The position numbers were made by a program, and so were the translations under genes. Shown here one piece after another: positions 34,405 through 43,684 of a DNA stretch of 64,000 bases. The number at the start of each line of letters is the position of its first letter. The first letter of the stretch is position 1. The DNA lies in NCBI RefSeq assembly GCF_040412085.2, contig NZ_CP115920.1, positions 1,550,001 to 1,614,000 on the forward strand. Direction: 5' to 3'. This stretch comes from Vibrio sp. CB1-14 (lineage in GTDB: Bacteria; Pseudomonadota; Gammaproteobacteria; Enterobacterales; Vibrionaceae). The notes under the pieces are model-generated. The model did not search any database. It saw only the letters and a program-made list of their open reading frames with translations, and had not been told where the DNA came from.

Positions 34405-36111
34405 ATGCCCAGCAGTTCGGCGATCGAGCGCAAACTTAAACGAGAAATAGCCGCGAGAAAAGCAGCGGAAGCCTTACTCGAACAGAAGAGTTTAGAGCTT
34501 TTTAATGCTAATCAGCAGCTTGAGGTTGCACTCAAGCAAACGGAAGCACGCTCCGAAGCAAGTTTTAAACGTCTGGAGTTTCAGCAGAAAATCGAGCGTA
34601 TCCTTATCCATTTCGGTCGGATTTTTTTGCGTGCCAACCTAGATGATGTACTGGTCGTGGATCTGGTTAATCAGCTCTCGGAAGTGACGGAAGATGTAGC
34701 ATGTGCCATCGCTTTGCCAAGTGAGCTCCTCCCGGCAGTTACCCAATCTCACTATCAAACGACTAAATATGCCCAGCTTATTGTCGCCGAGGGCTGTACG
34801 ACATCTTGTATTTCTATTGAACTTGAGCAGAAGGTGATTGGTAAGCTTGAGTTAGGCGTTATTGAAACCACGTTTGATATGGACTTTGTTAACAGTCAGA
34901 TGTCACTGGTATGTGAGTTACTGGCCAGTTCGATTAACCGTCAAGTTATCAATCAACGCTTAGTTGAGTCAAAGGATCGTGCAGAGGCGTCGGAACGTTC
35001 GACTAGAGAGTTTTTGGCGATGATAAACCACGAGCTTAGAACTCCTTTAAATGGATTGTTGGGTAGTGTCGAGCTATTGGCGGATACGGGATTATCAGAT
35101 GCACAAAAAGATCTTCATCATAATCTCAGCCAATCGGGTCAACTACTGCGATCCATCATCAACGACTTACTAGATTTCAGCAAGATTGACGCCGGTATGC
35201 TTGAGCTTATCGAATCAAAGTTCAGCTGGAACACTTTAGAGTCGACCTTAAAGAGTATTTTTGAACATAAAGCACAAGAGAAGCAGATTGGATTTACAAT
35301 TAAAACACAGAATTTGGATAGCCAGCAGATCAACGGTGATTTAGAGAGAATTACTCAGATATTTGTAAATTTGATTGGCAATGCGATTAAGTTTACCGAC
35401 AAAGGCGATGTTAGTGTCCATGTGGAAAATAGCGCCAATGGCCTTCAGGTATCCGTGACAGATACTGGTATCGGTATTAGTGAATCGGCTCAAAAGAAGT
35501 TGTTTCAGCCCTTTACTCAGGCCGATCGCTCTAGCTCGCGTAACTATGAAGGAACTGGGCTGGGGTTAGCTATTTGTCGCCGCTTGGTGGAGTTGATGGG
35601 GGGTAATATTTCGCTGGAAAGTGAACTCGGTGTCGGTACTACGTTCCATGTATTTCTGCCCCTAAAAACGGAGTTGATTGAAGAAAAAACTGAAGCAGTT
35701 CAAGCCGATAGTAATCAAACATTAGACTTTTCAGCGTTGAAGGTTCTTGTGGTCGACGACATAAAGATGAACCAAGTTATTATTACTAAGATGTTGAGTA
35801 AATTGGGTATCTCGCCTGACTTGGCGGTTAATGGCCTCGAGGCGGTTGAGCATGCGAGCCAGCAACAATACGACATTATTTTTATGGATTGTCGAATGCC
35901 GGTCATGGATGGATTTGAGGCGACCAAACGACTGCGCAGTGCGGAATATCGTAACCCAATAGTGGCTCTGACCGCTGGTACCACAACGGAAGAGCGTCAA
36001 AATTGTTACGATGTAGGGATGGATGACATACTGTCCAAACCCTACACCGCAAAAGATCTTACTCAAACATTGGCCAAGTGGGGGCCAAATTGGGGACTTG
36101 AAGCGATTTAG
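34405..36111 (+). CDS. hqsK: H-NOX-associated soluble hybrid histidine kinase (HqsK-like)
   Basis: 568 aa, no membrane helices. An N-terminal coiled coil (about 5-60) and a GAF-like input region (about 60-180) are followed by HisKA with His209 (INHELRTPLNG), an HATPase domain (N322/N326, DTGIG at 353, GTGLGLAICRRLV), and a receiver domain with D451/D452, phospho-acceptor D495 (FMDCRMPVMDGFEA) and K545. It lacks an Hpt domain, so phosphate must go to a separate protein. In V. harveyi the H-NOX partner kinase HqsK feeds LuxU of the quorum-sensing relay; this gene has the same neighbours and layout. The orphan Hpt at 28095 is another candidate partner. Confidence 0.9.
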   Translation: MPSSSAIERKLKREIAARKAAEALLEQKSLELFNANQQLEVALKQTEARSEASFKRLEFQQKIERILIHFGRIFLRANLDDVLVVDLVNQLSEVTEDVACAIALPSELLPAVTQSHYQTTKYAQLIVAEGCTTSCISIELEQKVIGKLELGVIETTFDMDFVNSQMSLVCELLASSINRQVINQRLVESKDRAEASERSTREFLAMINHELRTPLNGLLGSVELLADTGLSDAQKDLHHNLSQSGQLLRSIINDLLDFSKIDAGMLELIESKFSWNTLESTLKSIFEHKAQEKQIGFTIKTQNLDSQQINGDLERITQIFVNLIGNAIKFTDKGDVSVHVENSANGLQVSVTDTGIGISESAQKKLFQPFTQADRSSSRNYEGTGLGLAICRRLVELMGGNISLESELGVGTTFHVFLPLKTELIEEKTEAVQADSNQTLDFSALKVLVVDDIKMNQVIITKMLSKLGISPDLAVNGLEAVEHASQQQYDIIFMDCRMPVMDGFEATKRLRSAEYRNPIVALTAGTTTEERQNCYDVGMDDILSKPYTAKDLTQTLAKWGPNWGLEAI

Positions 36112-36130
36112 TGCTAGACCCCATCGAGTG

Positions 36131-37501
36131 TCATAAGCCGTCTAGTATAGGCAGTATCTTGCCTAGCTTGTGGTACGTCTCTTGATACTCATCGTCACAG
36201 TCACTGTCGGCCACTATGCCACCGCCCGCCCAAGCATAAATCTCACCGTGCGTCGCAATTAATGTACGAATAGTAATGCTGGTATCCATTACGCCATGGG
36301 CACTGATATAGCCAATGCTGCCGCAGTAGACACTGCGTCTGTGCGGCTCAAGCTCTTCAATGATCTCCATAGCTCGAACCTTTGGCGCACCAGTGATTGA
36401 GCCGCCAGGGAAGCATGCTCGCAATAGGTCAGTAGCTTGATATTGGCTATCCAGTTCTCCCGTTACCGTGCTCACTAAATGATGAACAGCAGGGAAACTT
36501 TCAATATCAAATAATTTTGGCACCTTTACAGAGCCCGGCTTAGCCACGCGGCCAATATCGTTTCTCAGCAAATCGACGATCATCAAATTTTCGGCTTGAT
36601 CTTTTGGCGCGTTAGCCAGATCGATTGCACTATTTTTGTCTTCAGTGGGGTCAACAAAACGTGGTCGGGTACCTTTAATAGGTTTAGTTTCAATGACGCG
36701 GTTATGAAGCTGCAAGAAACGCTCGGGTGAGATGCTTATAATCGCACTGTCTTCCAAACGGATAAATGCACTGAATGGTGCTTGATTGTGTTCATCTAAG
36801 ACTTCAAAGGCATGCCATTCACTGCCAGAATACTGAGCACAGTGTCGCTGGGCTAGGTTTATCTGATAGCTATCACCGGCAGAAAGATACTCTTTTACTG
36901 AGTGGAAGCGTTGTTGATAACCGGTCTGGCTCATGTTGGATTGCCAAGGTGTGGTGAGCTGAAAAGGCAAGAGTGCTTTGGCCTGTTGGCTCTGCAGCCA
37001 AATGAGCTTATTATTTGGCTCAATACCGATAATCACTGCTTTTTTCTGCTGGTGGTCGACCATCAGTGCCCAGTCGTAGATACCAATCGCCATATCTGGG
37101 GCGGCAATGTCATGATTTGCGGTCTCAGGAATACGTTCTACTCGTCTGCCTAGATCGTAGGCAAAGTACCCTAGCGCGCCGCCTAAAAACGGCCACTCGG
37201 TTTCTATGTCAGTATGCCCAATCTTTTCTGCAATCAGGTCATTGATAAGCGTGAATGGATCGTCGCTACGCGTTTCTTCCGCTCCATCATAGTGAATTTT
37301 TGATAGCTCACCATAGGTCTGCACCGTCACAACTGGCTCAGCGACCAAAATATCAAAACGATTGTTTTCATGTTTTAAAGTCGAGGACTTCAGCAGCATA
37401 GCCCAAGGGAGCTGCTCGATAGTGGCAAAGTATTGTTTGGCTAAATCTGGCTGATAAGGCAGGTCAACGAATTGAATAGATTGGCTTTCTTTTTTGTTCA
37501 T
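36131..37501 (-). CDS. pabB: aminodeoxychorismate synthase component I
   Basis: 456 aa from the ATG at 37501. It converts chorismate and ammonia/glutamine to aminodeoxychorismate for folate synthesis. LPWAMLLKS, GGALGYFAYDLGRRVE, SPERFLQLHNRVIETKPIKG, DQAENLMIVDLLRNDIGRVA and CFPGGSITGAPKVRAMEIIE are the known chorismate-enzyme motifs; PIKGT (rather than PIAGT) is diagnostic of PabB over anthranilate synthase. The frame continues to an ATG at 37537 (468 aa), but neither start has a clear ribosome site; the shorter form matches E. coli length (453). It converges on the kinase gene. Confidence 0.92.
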   Translation of the reverse strand: MNKKESQSIQFVDLPYQPDLAKQYFATIEQLPWAMLLKSSTLKHENNRFDILVAEPVVTVQTYGELSKIHYDGAEETRSDDPFTLINDLIAEKIGHTDIETEWPFLGGALGYFAYDLGRRVERIPETANHDIAAPDMAIGIYDWALMVDHQQKKAVIIGIEPNNKLIWLQSQQAKALLPFQLTTPWQSNMSQTGYQQRFHSVKEYLSAGDSYQINLAQRHCAQYSGSEWHAFEVLDEHNQAPFSAFIRLEDSAIISISPERFLQLHNRVIETKPIKGTRPRFVDPTEDKNSAIDLANAPKDQAENLMIVDLLRNDIGRVAKPGSVKVPKLFDIESFPAVHHLVSTVTGELDSQYQATDLLRACFPGGSITGAPKVRAMEIIEELEPHRRSVYCGSIGYISAHGVMDTSITIRTLIATHGEIYAWAGGGIVADSDCDDEYQETYHKLGKILPILDGL

Positions 37502-37760
37502 TTGCTTAAACTGTGACAGAAACGTTGTCGCACTCATGGCGCATAGTGGAAAGCAAGAGTATCATATTTTCACAACAAAAAGTCGGACATTTAGCCCTGA
37601 TAACACTATGGTTAAAGTGAGTGGTACTAAGCGCTCTACTCGAAGTAGTCACTCGCTTGCTGATGGTTTTTGATAGACCAATAGTTTTTAACAGATCAAT
37701 GAGTTTGATAGGTCAAACAGTTCGGCCTCCTGGAAGCTAAAATTATAAATGAGGTATTCA

Positions 37761-39281
37761 ATGGCGGTTATTCGTAAAGAAGATGTGATCAGCTCTGTTG
37801 CTGATGCATTGCAATACATCTCGTATTACCATCCCCTCGATTTTGTTCAAGCCCTAGACAAAGCTTATCAAAAGGAAGAGAGCCAAGCGGCGAAAGACGC
37901 GATTGCTCAAATCCTAATTAACTCTCGCATGTCAGCAGAAGGTCACAGACCTATTTGTCAGGATACAGGTATCGTGACTTGTTTCGTGAACATTGGTATG
38001 AACGTTGAATGGGACAGCGACCTGACCGTACAAGAGATGATTGATGAAGGTGTTCGTCAAGGTTATACCAACCCAGACAACCCACTTCGAGCATCGGTTC
38101 TTAAAGAACCTGCGGGCAAGCGCATCAACACCAAAGACAATACGCCTGCCGTTGTGCACATCAACATGGTGCCGGGTGATAAGGTCGAAATCCAAATTGC
38201 GGCTAAAGGCGGCGGTTCTGAAAACAAAACTAAGATGGTGATGCTTAATCCATCAGATGATATTGCTGAATGGGTAGAGAAAACATTGCCAACGATGGGG
38301 GCTGGTTGGTGTCCACCGGGTATGCTTGGCATCGGTATTGGCGGTACGGCAGAGAAAGCTGCGGTGCTGGCAAAAGAGTCGCTAATGGAGCATATCGATA
38401 TTCAAGAGCTTATCGACCGTGGCCCACAAAATGCGGAAGAAGAGCTTCGTCTCGACATCTTCAACCGAGTGAACAAACTCGGTATTGGTGCACAAGGTCT
38501 TGGCGGCCTAACGACGGTTGTTGATGTGAAAATCAAAACTGCGCCAACACACGCGGCGTCAAAGCCAGTGTGTATGATTCCAAACTGTGCAGCAACGCGC
38601 CACGTTCACTTTACGTTGGATGGCTCGGGACCTGCCGAGCTTACGCCACCTAAGCTTGAAGAGTGGCCAGATATCACTTGGGAAGCAGGCGCGAACACAC
38701 GTCGTGTGAACCTTGATGAAATCACTAAAGAAGACGTTCAAGAGTGGAAAACAGGTGAAACAGTACTGCTTACCGGTAAAATTCTGACAGGTCGTGATGC
38801 AGCGCATAAGCGCATTCAGGGCATGTTAGAGAGCGGTGAAGGTTTGCCTGAAGGTGTAGATTTTAAAGGCAAGTTTATCTACTACGTAGGTCCTGTTGAC
38901 GCAGTCGGCGATGAAGCTGTAGGCCCTGCTGGCCCAACAACATCGACGCGTATGGATAAGTTCACCGACATGATGCTGTCTGAAACAGGCCTAACGGGCA
39001 TGATTGGTAAAGCCGAGCGCGGCCCTGCGGCGATTGAATCTATCAAAGAGCACAAAGCAGTCTACCTAATGGCGGTAGGCGGCGCGGCTTATCTCGTTGC
39101 GAAAGCGATTAAGAAAGCGAAAGTGGTTGCGTTTGAAGATTTGGGTATGGAAGCGATTTACGAGTTTGAAGTCGAAGACATGCCAGTCACGGTTGCGGTG
39201 GATTCAAGTGGTGCTAATGCTCACCAAATTGGTCCAGATACGTGGAAAGTGAAAATTGCGGAAGCGGAAAGCGCATCCTAA
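37761..39281 (+). CDS. fumA: fumarate hydratase, class I (iron-sulfur)
   Basis: 506-aa [4Fe-4S] fumarase interconverting fumarate and malate in the TCA cycle. The cluster cysteines are seen in HRPICQDTGIVTCFVNIG and PVCMIPNCAATRHVHF; the beta domain (VLLTGKILTGRDAAHKRIQG, YYVGPVDAVGDEAVGPAGPT) is fused to the alpha domain as usual. I use the ATG at 37761, with GAGG six bases upstream; the longer frame adds four residues. It has a strong terminator and is monocistronic. Confidence 0.95.
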   Translation: MAVIRKEDVISSVADALQYISYYHPLDFVQALDKAYQKEESQAAKDAIAQILINSRMSAEGHRPICQDTGIVTCFVNIGMNVEWDSDLTVQEMIDEGVRQGYTNPDNPLRASVLKEPAGKRINTKDNTPAVVHINMVPGDKVEIQIAAKGGGSENKTKMVMLNPSDDIAEWVEKTLPTMGAGWCPPGMLGIGIGGTAEKAAVLAKESLMEHIDIQELIDRGPQNAEEELRLDIFNRVNKLGIGAQGLGGLTTVVDVKIKTAPTHAASKPVCMIPNCAATRHVHFTLDGSGPAELTPPKLEEWPDITWEAGANTRRVNLDEITKEDVQEWKTGETVLLTGKILTGRDAAHKRIQGMLESGEGLPEGVDFKGKFIYYVGPVDAVGDEAVGPAGPTTSTRMDKFTDMMLSETGLTGMIGKAERGPAAIESIKEHKAVYLMAVGGAAYLVAKAIKKAKVVAFEDLGMEAIYEFEVEDMPVTVAVDSSGANAHQIGPDTWKVKIAEAESAS

Positions 39282-39294
39282 TTTGAGTTTAAAA

Positions 39295-39328
39295 AAGTGA
39301 GTGTGTGAAGACATACTCACTTTTTTTT
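39295..39328 (+). terminator. Rho-independent terminator of fumA
   Basis: 12-bp stem (39295-39306 with 39311-39322, one G-T pair), 4-nt loop, then a run of T through 39328. Confidence 0.95.
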
Positions 39329-39422
39329 ATCTATAATTCAGACATATACCCAAGTAGCTTTTTGGCATATTGAGGCAATTAGGGTATATACTCAAAGAAA
39401 AAGAACCAAGGAGAGTGCAAAC

Positions 39423-39608
39423 ATGCCTCGATTTATACAAATATTACAAATCGCGTTACTACTAGTAGTGGGTTTCTTTGTTGGCTATGACTTGATTTTA
39501 CACGGCATCAGCATCTTCAATGAAAAGTACGTCACGATGGCGTGTGTGCTGACTGTACTGCTTGAGATTGCTCTGTTTGTTATTTACAAACTCATTGAGG
39601 ATGATTAG
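39423..39608 (+). CDS. two-helix small membrane protein (61 aa)
   Basis: MPRFIQILQIALLLVVGFFV and a second helix YVTMACVLTVLLEIALFVIY leave a short loop and a charged tail (KLIEDD). A good AAGGAGAG precedes the ATG, and a terminator follows at 39647, so it is a real, independently terminated gene. An inverted repeat ATATACCC/GGGTATAT flanks its promoter region (39344-39389). The topology is probably a hairpin in the inner membrane. No family recognised. Confidence 0.75.
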   Translation: MPRFIQILQIALLLVVGFFVGYDLILHGISIFNEKYVTMACVLTVLLEIALFVIYKLIEDD

Positions 39609-39646
39609 TGCCAATTGGCCTATCTAAAAATCTCTAGAAACGCTCT

Positions 39647-39675
39647 AAACCCCTGAACTGTATCAGGGGTTTTTT
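39647..39675 (+). terminator. Rho-independent terminator of the 61-aa gene
   Basis: AAACCCCTGA (39647-39656), loop ACTGTA, TCAGGGGTTT (39663-39672) and further T to 39675. Confidence 0.95.
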
Positions 39676-39740
39676 GTTCATATTTGGTTAATCTCGTATA
39701 GTGCACACTGTTCCTCGTCTTTTGTATTGGAGTAAGTTGA

Positions 39741-41114
39741 ATGAACCGCATTGGTCAAGAAGTCTCAGATTTGTTGCATCGAAGCCTAGATTCTCACGTT
39801 CGAATTGCTGTTACCGGTTTGTCCAGAGCGGGTAAGACCGCTTTTATCACCTCATTGGTGAACCAGTTACTTCATACTTCCACTCACGACAACTTGCCAT
39901 TACTTGAGTGCGCGCGAGATGGGCGACTCATTGGAGCAAAGCGCGTTCCTCAGTCTAATTTAATGGTACCGCGCTTTGCCTATGATGATGCCATGGCACA
40001 GCTTCACGCTGAGCCACCAGAATGGCCGCAGCCAACGCGAGATGTGAGTGAAATTCGTTTGGCGCTGAAATATAAGCCAGCGAAAGGAGCGAAGCGTTTA
40101 ATCAGCAAAACATCGACTCTATTTATTGATGTTATTGACTATCCAGGAGAGTGGCTGCTGGATTTACCTTTGCTTGACCTTTCCTTCGAAGAATGGAACG
40201 AGCTGCAGTTTGCAAACTTGTCTGGTATTCGTAGCGAATGTGCACAAGCTTGGCTCGCTGCACTGGAGACATTTGATGGAAAAGCAGAAGCTAACGAGAA
40301 AGTGATTGCTGAGATCTCTCAGGCCTTCACGGATTATCTGTTTGCTTGTAAAGATCGTGGCCTCCATTGGGTACAACCCGGTCGCTTTGTGTTGCCCGGT
40401 GAGCTTGCGGGTGCACCAGTGCTTCAGTTCTTCCCATGCAAGTCTCTAACGGACAAAGCAGAAAAGAACAGCGGTTACGCCATGCTGAAACGCCGCTACG
40501 AAGAGTATCAAACTAAAGTGGTTAAGCAGTTCTATAAAGAGCACTTTGCTACCTTTGATCGTCAAATCGTACTGGTGGATTGTCTGCAGCCATTGATGGC
40601 GGGGGACGAGGCATTCAATGATATGAAGCAGGCGCTTCAGCAGATCATGAAAAGCTTCCGTTATGGGCAATCGAATTTGCTAAGACGCTTGTTTGCTTCG
40701 CGCATCGACAAAATACTGTTCGCTGCGACAAAGGCAGATCATGTAACACCGAATCAGCACGGGAATTTAGTCAGCCTTTTGCAACAGATGGTTCACCCAG
40801 CATGGCAAGAAACGGCGTTTGAAAATATTGAGATGAGCTGCATGAGCGTAGCATCTATTCAAGCAACGGAAGCCGGGTTTGTCGGCAATGGCAGCGACAG
40901 CTCTCCAGCATTGCGTGGCACGACATTGGATAACCAAACATTCACGCTGTATCCCGGTGATGTACCTGCAAGACTACCGAAGCCTGATTTTTGGCAGCAA
41001 AGCGGGTTTGAATTTACCTCATTCAGGCCTCTAGCGAGTGCGCAAGATGCACCTTGCGGTCATATTCGCCTTGATAAAGCGATGCAGTATTTAATTGGAG
41101 ACAAACTTCGATGA
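39741..41114 (+). CDS. ycjX: YcjX-family P-loop NTPase
   Basis: 457 aa of the DUF463/YcjX family. VTGLSRAGKTAFITSLVNQL is a GxxxxGKT/S Walker A, followed by FIDVIDYPGEWLLDLPL (Walker B DYPGEW, characteristic of YcjX). In E. coli the gene lies beside the phage-shock operon and is co-regulated with it; here there is no psp gene next to it. It overlaps ycjF by four bases, so the two are a unit. A membrane-stress role is the usual inference. Confidence 0.92.
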   Translation: MNRIGQEVSDLLHRSLDSHVRIAVTGLSRAGKTAFITSLVNQLLHTSTHDNLPLLECARDGRLIGAKRVPQSNLMVPRFAYDDAMAQLHAEPPEWPQPTRDVSEIRLALKYKPAKGAKRLISKTSTLFIDVIDYPGEWLLDLPLLDLSFEEWNELQFANLSGIRSECAQAWLAALETFDGKAEANEKVIAEISQAFTDYLFACKDRGLHWVQPGRFVLPGELAGAPVLQFFPCKSLTDKAEKNSGYAMLKRRYEEYQTKVVKQFYKEHFATFDRQIVLVDCLQPLMAGDEAFNDMKQALQQIMKSFRYGQSNLLRRLFASRIDKILFAATKADHVTPNQHGNLVSLLQQMVHPAWQETAFENIEMSCMSVASIQATEAGFVGNGSDSSPALRGTTLDNQTFTLYPGDVPARLPKPDFWQQSGFEFTSFRPLASAQDAPCGHIRLDKAMQYLIGDKLR

Positions 41115-42130
41115 GTGATATGAAAAACAGAAAAGTCTTTGATGAAGATTTGTCTAATGGAGAGCCAACATTAGACATGAACAGCCAAAAGCTGTTTGAG
41201 CCTGAGCAAACTTTCGTTCCCGTTGAACAGGTTGCTGTTGAAGACGAAGGTGATGCCGAGTTGGAGAAAACCATTCGCGGTAGCAGCAAGAAAGGTTGGA
41301 TAGCGACGACATTTCTGACTGCGTTTGCAGGTCTCGTTGGCTGGCAAGCTATTGATAACGTGGTTACCGCGGCAACGACAGGCGACTATCTATCACTTGG
41401 CTGGTCTGCTCTAGTGACTGGCGTTGCTGTCATGGGTATCGGCGCCTTTGGTAAAGAGCTCTTTAAACTTCGCAAACTGAAGAATCATTTTTCAGTGCAA
41501 GAAGAGGCGCAAGCTTTATTAGACAATGACGCGGTAGGCAAAGGCGAAAAATTCTGTCAAAAGCTTGCTCATGAGGCGTCTATACCTGCAGAGCATCCGG
41601 CTTTTGATCGTTGGCAAAATAGTGTGCACAGTGCCCATAGCGATGCGGAAGTGCTCGATATGTATCAATCTATGGTGCTGACAGAGCAGGACAAGAAAGC
41701 AATGGCGTCGGTCTCTAAGCTTTCTGGTGAAGCGGCGATTTTGGTGGCGTTAAGCCCACTCGCGATTGCTGACATGCTTCTAATTGCTTGGCGTAACTTC
41801 CGTATGATTGACAAAATCTCTGAAATCTATGGTGTTGAGCTAGGTTACTGGTCGAGATTGAAGCTGTTCAAATTGGTGTTGGTGAACATAGCGATTGCTG
41901 GTGCAAGTGAGCTAGCCATTGAATCGAGTGCTGACATATTGTCGATGAACCTGGCAGAAAAACTGTCTGCACGCGCAGGGCAAGGTTTAGGTGTAGGTTT
42001 GGTGACGGCTCGTTTAGGATTGAAGACCATCAATTTAATGCGTCCGATTCCATTTAAACAGGAACAGATACCGCGACTTGGCTCAATTAGAAAGTCCGTG
42101 GTTGAAAGCCTCAAAAACAAACTGAGCTAA
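41111..42130 (+). CDS. ycjF: YcjF-family inner-membrane protein
   Basis: 339 aa of the TIGR01620/DUF697 family. An acidic N-terminal cytoplasmic tail of about 60 residues is followed by two or three helices (WIATTFLTAFAGLVGWQAID, SLGWSALVTGVAVMGIGAFG) and a C-terminal hydrophobic domain containing SGEAAILVALSPLAIADMLL. It overlaps ycjX (ATGA) and is presumed to act with it. No catalytic motif. Confidence 0.92.
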   Translation: MSDMKNRKVFDEDLSNGEPTLDMNSQKLFEPEQTFVPVEQVAVEDEGDAELEKTIRGSSKKGWIATTFLTAFAGLVGWQAIDNVVTAATTGDYLSLGWSALVTGVAVMGIGAFGKELFKLRKLKNHFSVQEEAQALLDNDAVGKGEKFCQKLAHEASIPAEHPAFDRWQNSVHSAHSDAEVLDMYQSMVLTEQDKKAMASVSKLSGEAAILVALSPLAIADMLLIAWRNFRMIDKISEIYGVELGYWSRLKLFKLVLVNIAIAGASELAIESSADILSMNLAEKLSARAGQGLGVGLVTARLGLKTINLMRPIPFKQEQIPRLGSIRKSVVESLKNKLS

Positions 42131-42217
42131 ATTGATACTCAAATCACATTCCAAGAAACTTGATGATATTTATGAGGAAACTTTGATCCTACGCTAGTCC
42201 AAACTGGCTTAGTGGCG

Positions 42218-42260
42218 TGATACTGCTCACAGTAATTTATTCTCAGGACGAGCAGTATCA
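42218..42260 (+). promoter_or_regulatory. inverted repeat spanning the start region of the DASS transporter
   Basis: TGATACTGCTC (42218-42228) and GAGCAGTATCA (42250-42260) form an 11-bp perfect stem with a 21-nt loop. The ribosome site AGGA (42245-42248) lies in the loop, and the last paired base is the A of the ATG. It could act as an mRNA structure controlling translation, or as a DNA operator. Confidence 0.55.
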
Positions 42261-43678
42261 TGCAAAAATATCTGAAGTATATCATTCCGATATCGATCCC
42301 ATTGATCGTATTACTTCTACCATTATCCGCATTCCCTTTCGAAGGATTGACCATAGTTCAGCAGCGCGTCATCGCCATCTTTTTATTGGCCGCGCTTTGC
42401 TGGGTTTTTGAGCCGATTCCTATCTACGCCACCTCCGTTGTCATTATTGTTCTCGAGCTTTTGCTGGTGTCCAACAAGGGTGTTTATTTGTTTAGATCGG
42501 GAGAAGGGCAGCCACATTTTGGTGAACTTCTCAATTACAACGAGATCATGGCGACCTTTGCGAGCCCAATCATCATGCTGTTTTTGGGGGGCTTCTTCCT
42601 TGCTATGGCGGCAACGAAATACCGTCTTGACGTCAACTTAGCTCGCGTATTGCTTAAACCTTTTGGAAGCGACCCGAAGTTTGTCATGTTAGGCTTGATG
42701 TTGATCACCGGTATCTTCTCGATGTTTATGTCGAACACGGCGACGACCGCGATGATGCTCTCGATTCTTACTCCGGTTATTGCAGTGTTTGGCCCTAAAG
42801 ATCCGGGTCGTATCGCGTTTGCGCTGTGTATTCCCGTTGCCGCTAACATTGGTGGTATTGGTACGCCAATTGGTACGCCACCGAACGCAATTGCGCTCAA
42901 ATACTTAGTGGGTGACAACTACATCAGCTTTGGTGAGTGGATGGCATTTGGTGTGCCGTTCGTCGTTGTCATGATGGCGCTGGCTTGGATGCTGATTAAC
43001 TTCCTGTACAGTGCTGATCAAAAGAAAATCGAACTGTCGATCAAAGGTAAGTTCCTTAAAACTCCAAAAGCCATTATGGTGTACATCACGTTTGCTTTGA
43101 CCATTATCCTCTGGCTAATGGGCTCAACACACGGTATGAACTCATACACAGTTGCGCTTATTCCGGTCGCCATTTTCTCGCTGACTGGCATCATCAATAA
43201 AGAAGATCTGAAAAAGATCTCGTGGGATGTACTATGGTTGGTATCAGGTGGTATCGCGTTGGGTCTAGCGCTTGATAAAACCGGGCTTGCTCGCCTCGTT
43301 GTTCACAGCATTCCGTTTGATGAATTCTCTCCTTACGTTGTGTTATTTGGCGCTGCATTCCTATGTTTGGTTATGGCGAACTTTATGTCCCATACCGCAA
43401 CGGCAAACCTATTGATGCCTATCATGGCGGCACTAGGTACCTCAATGACTTCTTTAACGCCGTTAGGCGGGGAGTTGACACTCATTCTTGTCGTTACCTT
43501 TGCTGCATCACTCGGTATGTCTCTACCGATTAGTACGCCGCCAAATGCATTGGCTCATGCGACAGGCCATGTACAAAGCAGTCAGATGGCACGCGTTGGC
43601 GTGATATTGGGTGTGGTGGGCGTATTGCTGAGCTTTGTCTTAGTGTGGCTGCTGCACGCAGTTGGACATATAGGGTAG
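42260..43678 (+). CDS. DASS/SLC13-family anion (dicarboxylate) symporter
   Basis: 472 aa, about eleven or twelve helices. Both family repeats carry the substrate/Na+ motifs: SNTATTAMMLSILTPV with GGIGTPIGTPPNAIALKYL in the first half and SHTATANLLMPIMAALG with SLPIST-like SLGMSLPISTPPNALAHATG in the second. This is the VcINDY-type architecture used for Na+-coupled succinate, malate or citrate uptake. It starts a three-gene operon with a kinase and a response regulator, which presumably sense its substrate or the transport state. Substrate not decidable. Confidence 0.9.
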   Translation: MQKYLKYIIPISIPLIVLLLPLSAFPFEGLTIVQQRVIAIFLLAALCWVFEPIPIYATSVVIIVLELLLVSNKGVYLFRSGEGQPHFGELLNYNEIMATFASPIIMLFLGGFFLAMAATKYRLDVNLARVLLKPFGSDPKFVMLGLMLITGIFSMFMSNTATTAMMLSILTPVIAVFGPKDPGRIAFALCIPVAANIGGIGTPIGTPPNAIALKYLVGDNYISFGEWMAFGVPFVVVMMALAWMLINFLYSADQKKIELSIKGKFLKTPKAIMVYITFALTIILWLMGSTHGMNSYTVALIPVAIFSLTGIINKEDLKKISWDVLWLVSGGIALGLALDKTGLARLVVHSIPFDEFSPYVVLFGAAFLCLVMANFMSHTATANLLMPIMAALGTSMTSLTPLGGELTLILVVTFAASLGMSLPISTPPNALAHATGHVQSSQMARVGVILGVVGVLLSFVLVWLLHAVGHIG

Positions 43679-43684
43679 GTGCCA

